Source: Acidiferrobacteraceae bacterium
Lineage (GTDB): Bacteria > Pseudomonadota > Gammaproteobacteria > Arenicellales > UBA868
Reading direction: 5' to 3'
DNA length: 11,507 nt
NCBI GenBank assembly: GCA_002731295.1
Contig: PCBE01000064.1
Location: forward strand, 32,787 to 44,293
Shown here: piece after piece, positions 7,325 to 11,507 of the stretch
How the letters are laid out: every line of letters begins with the position of its first letter
How positions within the stretch are numbered: the stretch's first letter is position 1
Notes under the pieces: model-generated
Told to the model about the DNA's origin: nothing
The model's database searches: none
What the model saw: the letters and a program-made list of their open reading frames with translations, nothing else
Translations under genes and position numbers: made by a program

Positions 7325-7328
7325 TCAG

Positions 7329-7934
7329 ATGTTCCCCTGGCGACGAAGAAACGTAAGATTACGACCAGGCCGAATAGTGTCGGCGACGTTCACACTGGCC
7401 GTGGGCCTGGTGGTTGGTTGGGGGGGGACCATCATGTACAACGGAATGAAAAGCGACGATCCAGACGGAATGGGTGCTGGGCTAAAACAGTTATTTACAG
7501 ATTCGCAGGAAAGTGAGGTTGCCAATGTGCTCAGCAAGAGAGCTACATCAACCGATCCCGTTCGGGCCAGCTTTGAATTTTACACGGTGCTGCCTGATGT
7601 CGAACGAGTGGTGTCTATCGAAGAGACCACACCGCAAACACAACCCAGCCAAGAGACTGTCAAGCAATCAGTTAAGAACCAGGATAGCAATGGTTATTAC
7701 ATGCTCCAGGTGGGTTCTTACAGCAAACAGTCGATGGCGGAAAAAATGAAGGCGAATCTGGCAATTACTGGCTTTGAGCCAGCGATACAGAGAGTCAGTA
7801 TTCAAGGTCAAGGACAGTTGTTTCGTGTTCAAGTCGGCCCGTTTGCGACCATGGGACAGTTGGGAAAAGCAAACCGTAAACTCGAGCAGATGGGATTTAA
7901 GACCTTGTGGCTGAAAGTCTCAAAACGACCCTGA
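7329..7934 (+). CDS. SPOR-domain (FtsN-like) inner-membrane protein
   Basis: The product is 201 residues in the order: a short basic cytoplasmic tail (MFPWRRRNVRLRPGR), one membrane span at about residues 16-37, a ~80-residue periplasmic linker containing the FEFYTVLPD block (82-90) common to proteins of this type, then a C-terminal SPOR domain (~122-200) starting YYMLQVGSYS with the typical RVQVGPF near 166-172. SPOR domains bind glycan strands lacking stem peptides at the septum, so a role in cell division or envelope maintenance is likely. FtsN itself is a candidate, since in pseudomonads the gene after argS is an FtsN-like SPOR protein followed by hslVU; here hslVU is absent. The ATG at 7329 is 4 bases after the argS stop, with no clear ribosome site, consistent with coupled translation. 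The frame is open upstream to 7254 inside argS. A run of eight G (7420-7427) lies in the membrane-span codons. Confidence 0.88.
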   Translation: MFPWRRRNVRLRPGRIVSATFTLAVGLVVGWGGTIMYNGMKSDDPDGMGAGLKQLFTDSQESEVANVLSKRATSTDPVRASFEFYTVLPDVERVVSIEETTPQTQPSQETVKQSVKNQDSNGYYMLQVGSYSKQSMAEKMKANLAITGFEPAIQRVSIQGQGQLFRVQVGPFATMGQLGKANRKLEQMGFKTLWLKVSKRP

Positions 7935-8054
7935 GCACACAGAAATGAAATACATGTACAGAACCGATGCCGGTCAGGATGACCTGAGTGGGATCATTGT
8001 CTTAATTGGCGGGTATTTTTTCGTTCTTTGTTTAGTGTGCCAGGAGATAACAAC

Positions 8055-9716
8055 ATGGAAATAAACAGAACTGGGGGTCAATTATTGATTGAGTCCCTGC
8101 AGCAACAGGGCACAGATCATATTTTCTGTGTACCAGGAGAAAGTTTTCTATCGGCACTCGATGGTTTGCATGGTATGGAATCGATTCGCACCATCATCTG
8201 TAGACAAGAAGGTGGTGCGGCGATGATGGCCGATGCCTACGGCAAGCTCACCCACCGCCCCGGGGTGTGTTTTGTCAGCCGTGGGCCCGGGGCGAGCAAC
8301 GCGGCATCAGGTATTCATATCGCCTCCCAGGACTCGACACCTCTGGTGATGTTCGTTGGTCAGATTGAGCGTAGTACGACCGGGCGTGAAGCATTTCAGG
8401 AAATTGATTACAGAGCAATGTTTGGATATGCCGCCAAGCGGGTAGAGCAGATTGAAGATGTGGATCGGATTCCAGAAGTCGTCAGCCGTGCTTTTCATAC
8501 AGCTGTTAACGGCCGTGCAGGACCAGTCGTGGTCGCCTTGCCGGAAGACATGCTGCGGGATACAACGACCGCTGCGCCTGTTGCATTGTTTCGGCGCGTG
8601 GAACCGGCGCCGGGCGCAGCAGCTGTTGCGGATTTCGAAGAAAGACTTAAAGCTGCCCGAAAGCCGATAATGATCGTCGGTGGGCGGGGCTGGAGACCAG
8701 ACACGAAAGAGAAAATTCAGCAGTTCTCAGAAGACTGGGATTTGCGAGTTGTGGCTGGGTTTCGTTTTCAGGATTGTGTCGACAATGATCATGATCATTA
8801 CATCGGCGAACTGGGCCTTGGCACCAATCCTGTGCTGACCGACGCGATACAGGCTGCTGATCTGCTGATCGTGCTGGGTGTTCGTCTTGGTGAGTTGACA
8901 ACAGCAGGGTACACGTTGATCGATATCCCCGTTCCGCGACAGCAGCTGGTGCATATTTATCCAGGAATGGAAGAGCTTGGCAGTGTCTATTACCCAACGC
9001 TCGCGATCAATGCATCGGTAAACCAGTTTGCTGATGTATTGCCGGACTTGGGAGGACGACCCGCAGATCCGCCATGGTCGGCACTTCGCAAGCAAGGTCG
9101 TCAAGCCTATCTGGCCTGGACAAAACCGGTTTTTTCGCCGGGGCGGGTCAACCTGTCGGAAGTGATCTGTTCGCTCAACGATGTCCTGCCAGACAATGCC
9201 ATTATTGCCAATGGTGCTGGAAACTACACCGCCTGGGTTCACCGCTTCTACCGCTATCGAACGCTAGGCAGTCAGTTGGCACCTACCGCAGGTTCCATGG
9301 GATATGGCCTGCCGGCAGCAGTGGCCGCTAAACTGGTTCAACCGCACCGGCCAGCAATCGTATTCGCCGGCGACGGCTGTTTTATGATGACCGGCCAGGA
9401 GCTTGCAACCGCTGTGCAGTACCAGCTTTCTGTGGTGATTGTCGTTGTTAACAACGGGATGTTCGGTACGATTCGAATGCATCAGGAACGACGGTTCCCC
9501 GGCCGAGTCATCGGCACGGACCTTGTTAACCCTGATTTTTGTGCGCTGGCCCAGGCCTACGGTGCTCATGCAGAACGGGTTGAGGAAACCGCAGCATTTC
9601 TACCGACCCTGCGGCGTGCGCTCGACATATCAGGTCCCGCGCTGATAGAACTGATTGTCGATCCTGAAGCAATCACACCCGCCCGAACATTGTCGGATCT
9701 AAAAGCCGGCGGATAA
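8055..9716 (+). CDS. Thiamine-diphosphate-dependent enzyme, acetolactate synthase-like
   Basis: The product has 553 residues and the three-domain layout of the pyruvate oxidase/acetohydroxyacid synthase superfamily. The N-terminal Pyr domain carries the catalytic glutamate, Glu52 in CRQEGGAAMMADAYGK, and the SRGPGASNA block (75-83). The middle domain (~190-330) contains MIVGGRGWR (206-213) and LIVLGVRLGE. The C-terminal PP domain binds Mg-ThDP through AGDGCFMMTGQE (438-449) and ends that motif at NN (466-467). The start ATG 8055 is supported by CAGGAG (8041-8046), eight bases upstream; the frame is open to 8028. The exact reaction cannot be read from the motifs: no regulatory IlvN-type subunit lies beside it, and relatives include acetolactate synthases, sulfoacetaldehyde acetyltransferases, glyoxylate carboligases and benzoylformate decarboxylases. 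It stands alone on its strand, after a 120-base gap from the SPOR gene, and converges with the aminotransferase gene, 10 bases from stop to stop. Confidence 0.85.
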   Translation: MEINRTGGQLLIESLQQQGTDHIFCVPGESFLSALDGLHGMESIRTIICRQEGGAAMMADAYGKLTHRPGVCFVSRGPGASNAASGIHIASQDSTPLVMFVGQIERSTTGREAFQEIDYRAMFGYAAKRVEQIEDVDRIPEVVSRAFHTAVNGRAGPVVVALPEDMLRDTTTAAPVALFRRVEPAPGAAAVADFEERLKAARKPIMIVGGRGWRPDTKEKIQQFSEDWDLRVVAGFRFQDCVDNDHDHYIGELGLGTNPVLTDAIQAADLLIVLGVRLGELTTAGYTLIDIPVPRQQLVHIYPGMEELGSVYYPTLAINASVNQFADVLPDLGGRPADPPWSALRKQGRQAYLAWTKPVFSPGRVNLSEVICSLNDVLPDNAIIANGAGNYTAWVHRFYRYRTLGSQLAPTAGSMGYGLPAAVAAKLVQPHRPAIVFAGDGCFMMTGQELATAVQYQLSVVIVVVNNGMFGTIRMHQERRFPGRVIGTDLVNPDFCALAQAYGAHAERVEETAAFLPTLRRALDISGPALIELIVDPEAITPARTLSDLKAGG

Positions 9717-9726
9717 TCGAAACGGT

Positions 9727-10872
9727 CTAGGTGAGCACCAAGCGTAGCTTCTCGATCACTGTGTCGAGCTGCGCTTCAGTGATGACCAGCGGCGGTAGCA
9801 GCCGGATCACGGTTGGTCCGGCTGGCAGCGCCAGTATGCCCTGGTTCAGCAAGGCCTGCAGATAGGGGGTGGCCTTTTCCTTGAGCTCAATACCGATCAT
9901 CAGGCCGATCTGGCGTACGTCTCTGACCCGCTCTGGCAGGTGAGCGTTAAACTGACTGGCAAAATAATCACCCCGTACCCTGGCTTGTTCTGCCAGTTGC
10001 TGGGTCTGCATGAATTCAATGGCCGCGAGTGCTGCAGCGCAGGCCAAGGGGTTACCGCCGAAAGTTGACCCATGAGTGCCTATGCCGGGATCGATACGCG
10101 CAGAGCACACGACGGCACCCATGGGGACGCCACCAGCAATCCCTTTGGCTAGGCACAGCATGTCCGGCAAAAGGTCGTGATGCTGGCAGGCAAAGAAAGC
10201 ACCAGTACGACAGAAGCCGGTCTGCACTTCGTCAATAATAAGAAGCGCTCCACGGGCATCGCATAACTGACGAGCACCTGCCAGGTAATCTGCGTTGGCT
10301 GGACGGACACCGCCTTCACCCTGAACAGGTTCCAAAATTACAGCCGCGGTATTGTCATCGATGGCTGCGTCTAACTTATCGATATTGTTCAGGGGAACAA
10401 AGCTGCAGTTCGGCAGCAGTGGTTCAAACGCGTCACGGTATTTAAAAGTTGCACTGAGTGCGCCCAACGTACGACCGTGAAAACCACGCATCGCGGTTAC
10501 CAACCCGTTGCGCCCGGTCGTTTTTCGTGCAAACTTGATCGCCGCTTCAGTGCTTTCAGTGCCAGAGTTGCAGAGAAACACGCGCTCCAGACCGGGCGGT
10601 GTGACCTCGACCAGTTTTTTCATCAACCGCCCGCGCGTGTCATTAAAAAATATACCCGGGCAGGTAATCAGACTTTCTGCCTGGTGCGCAAGAGCAGCCG
10701 CTACCGCTGGATTGGCGTGACCAATGTTGGCAACGCCCACACCAGCGGCGCAGTCCAGATACTCAGTTCCCTGATCATCCCATAACAATGCACCTTCCCC
10801 CCGAACGATGGTCACACCCCGGCGGGGATAGATCGGCAAAGCGTAGCGTTCTTCGAGATCTTTACCGTTCAT
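9727..10872 (-). CDS. lysJ: LysJ-like aminotransferase (carrier-protein-linked semialdehyde; ArgD/LysJ family)
   Basis: This is a class III PLP aminotransferase of 381 residues. It has the family phosphate loop NSGTESTEAA (102-111), the ring-stacking FHGRT (131-135), Asp214 in IIDEVQTG and Schiff-base Lys243 in CLAKGIAGGVP. ArgD converts N-acetylglutamate semialdehyde to N-acetylornithine; LysJ does the equivalent step on a substrate bound to the carrier protein LysW. Several blocks match Thermus LysJ as I recall it: YPRRG..IVRGEGALLWD (15-32), GVANIGHANP (46-55), ILEPVQGEGGVRPA (179-192), GLMIGIELKEKATPY (323-337) and AGPTVIRLLPPLVI (351-364). Shared family motifs explain part of this, so the LysJ call depends also on its LysZ-like neighbour. 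It overlaps that upstream gene by 4 bases (ATGA), so the two are translationally coupled. An ordinary ArgD is the main alternative. Confidence 0.75.
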   Translation of the reverse strand: MNGKDLEERYALPIYPRRGVTIVRGEGALLWDDQGTEYLDCAAGVGVANIGHANPAVAAALAHQAESLITCPGIFFNDTRGRLMKKLVEVTPPGLERVFLCNSGTESTEAAIKFARKTTGRNGLVTAMRGFHGRTLGALSATFKYRDAFEPLLPNCSFVPLNNIDKLDAAIDDNTAAVILEPVQGEGGVRPANADYLAGARQLCDARGALLIIDEVQTGFCRTGAFFACQHHDLLPDMLCLAKGIAGGVPMGAVVCSARIDPGIGTHGSTFGGNPLACAAALAAIEFMQTQQLAEQARVRGDYFASQFNAHLPERVRDVRQIGLMIGIELKEKATPYLQALLNQGILALPAGPTVIRLLPPLVITEAQLDTVIEKLRLVLT

Positions 10873-11507
10873 CGAATAATCGTTCCACGGCCAGACAGTG
10901 CATCCCGAACGGGATGTTCTACTCGGCCGTCTGCGATGACAACCTCTGCTGCACCAGTGGTGAAGAGGGTGCGTAAAGCCAGCATTTTACGTTTCATGCG
11001 GCCTTCTACCTGCTGTTCGCGCTGCACCAGCTCTGCTTGAGTCATCTGGGGTACCACACTCGTCGGATCTTTCCGATTATCGAGAAAGCCGGGGGCCTCA
11101 ATCAACTGCAGAATCCTGGTCGCATTAATCCCTTTCTGCAAAATATTTACGATGTCATCGTTTTCAGAGTTAATGGCATGGCCTTGTTCGTCGATTATGG
11201 GTATGCTGATCACGGGGCGATAGTCGTGTTTCAGCAACAGTTCCAGCAGAGCAGTATTTGCGGAACGGGGTTTACCAGAAAAATCCCGCTTGAGGATTGT
11301 TTTCCCCCCCTCCCGAACTCGAATACCACGATTCCTTTCACCCTGAACGAGGCGGCCATCCAGACCACTGAGGCCGATCGCGTTGATGCCTTGTCGTTGG
11401 CAAAGCTCGACAAAACGACGGTTGCGAAGGCCCGCATAGGTCATCATGATGAGGTCTATGGCTTGCTCGTCAGAATAAACACTGGTATAGCCAGACAGCG
11501 AAGTCAG
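10869..11507 (-). CDS. lysZ: LysZ-like amino-acid kinase (ArgB/LysZ family), 5' end outside window
   Basis: The minus-strand frame is open to the window edge; 212 C-terminal residues are visible of an expected ~265. ATG codons at 11447 and 11444 are internal, because the coding match continues upstream (LTSLSGYTSVYSDEQ). ArgB and LysZ phosphorylate the side-chain carboxylate of N-blocked glutamate or aminoadipate with ATP. Visible motifs: YAGLRNRRFVEL (24-35), NAIGLSGLDGRL (42-53), AINSENDDI (111-119), EGRMKRKM (168-175), ADGRVEHPVRDALSG (192-206) and a GTIIR end (208-212). GLSGLDGRL, GRMKRK and the short DALSG-GT-IR end match Thermus LysZ as I recall it; typical ArgB has GxxGKDG, GGMxPK and a longer ending. 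This suggests the substrate is attached to LysW rather than N-acetylated. It is the first gene of at least a two-gene unit with the LysJ-like aminotransferase; more pathway genes may lie upstream, off the right edge. Confidence 0.8.
   Translation of the reverse strand: MTSLSGYTSVYSDEQAIDLIMMTYAGLRNRRFVELCQRQGINAIGLSGLDGRLVQGERNRGIRVREGGKTILKRDFSGKPRSANTALLELLLKHDYRPVISIPIIDEQGHAINSENDDIVNILQKGINATRILQLIEAPGFLDNRKDPTSVVPQMTQAELVQREQQVEGRMKRKMLALRTLFTTGAAEVVIADGRVEHPVRDALSGRGTIIR

Noticed and set aside
7955..7996. Small inverted repeat TCAGG-ATGA-CCTGA between the SPOR and ThDP genes as a terminator
   Set aside because: The stem is only 5 bp and no U-tract follows; too weak to call.
8784..8799. 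Perfect 16-bp palindrome AATGATCATGATCATT
   Set aside because: It lies inside the ThDP enzyme gene and follows directly from the codons for N-D-H-D-H, so no operator role is needed.
8727..9242. A 171-codon open frame antisense to the ThDP enzyme gene
   Set aside because: It lies wholly inside a gene with clear family motifs, has no recognisable protein features and no ribosome site worth noting.
11304..11310. Run of seven C in the LysZ-like gene as a possible frameshift
   Set aside because: Family motifs on both sides of the run are in the same frame, so the reading frame appears intact.

Overview
The window looks like chromosomal, mostly core DNA of a gammaproteobacterium of moderate G+C (roughly half, judged by eye). 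The evidence is a set of housekeeping genes with typical gammaproteobacterial forms and neighbours: prmB with the L3-methylase motifs, hemL divergent from a small rubredoxin, nudC, and argS followed directly by an FtsN-like SPOR-domain gene. I see no insertion sequence, phage gene, CRISPR array, tRNA or rRNA. The species cannot be named from this alone.

Layout: (1) 1-2027, plus strand: the 3' part of a thermonuclease-family gene, an SCO-type copper/thiol protein, and prmB. (2) 2047-3626: a 56-residue rubredoxin on the minus strand, tail-to-tail with prmB and divergent from hemL. (3) 3627-4124: about 500 bases without an intact gene. Its minus strand carries three short hydrophobic reading-frame pieces in shifted frames, which may be a decayed membrane-protein gene, and two RNA-type hairpins just past the cold-shock gene. 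(4) 4125-5426, minus strand: a 70-residue cold-shock protein and nudC. (5) 5588-7934, plus strand: argS and a SPOR-domain envelope protein. They are separated by 4 bases, and a perfect 10-bp stem lies across the end of argS. (6) 8055-9716, plus strand: a thiamine-diphosphate enzyme of the acetolactate synthase-like superfamily. (7) 9727-11507, minus strand: a PLP aminotransferase and, upstream with a 4-base ATGA overlap, the C-terminal 212 residues of an amino-acid kinase.

The most notable part is region 7. The two genes occupy the argD/argB positions of arginine synthesis. Their detailed motifs, however, match what I recall of LysJ and LysZ, the enzymes that act on substrates attached to the small amino-group carrier protein LysW in Thermus and archaea, better than ordinary ArgD and ArgB. 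If so, this proteobacterium uses (or has added) a carrier-protein-dependent route to ornithine, lysine or a related diamino acid. The rest of the pathway (carrier protein, LysX/ArgX ligase, LysY reductase, LysK hydrolase) is not in the window and would be expected, if present, upstream of lysZ beyond the right edge.

Other points of interest are the shared 13-bp promoter-like core upstream of rubredoxin and argS, the argS/SPOR hairpin, a run of eight G in the SPOR gene, and the degenerate region after the cold-shock gene.
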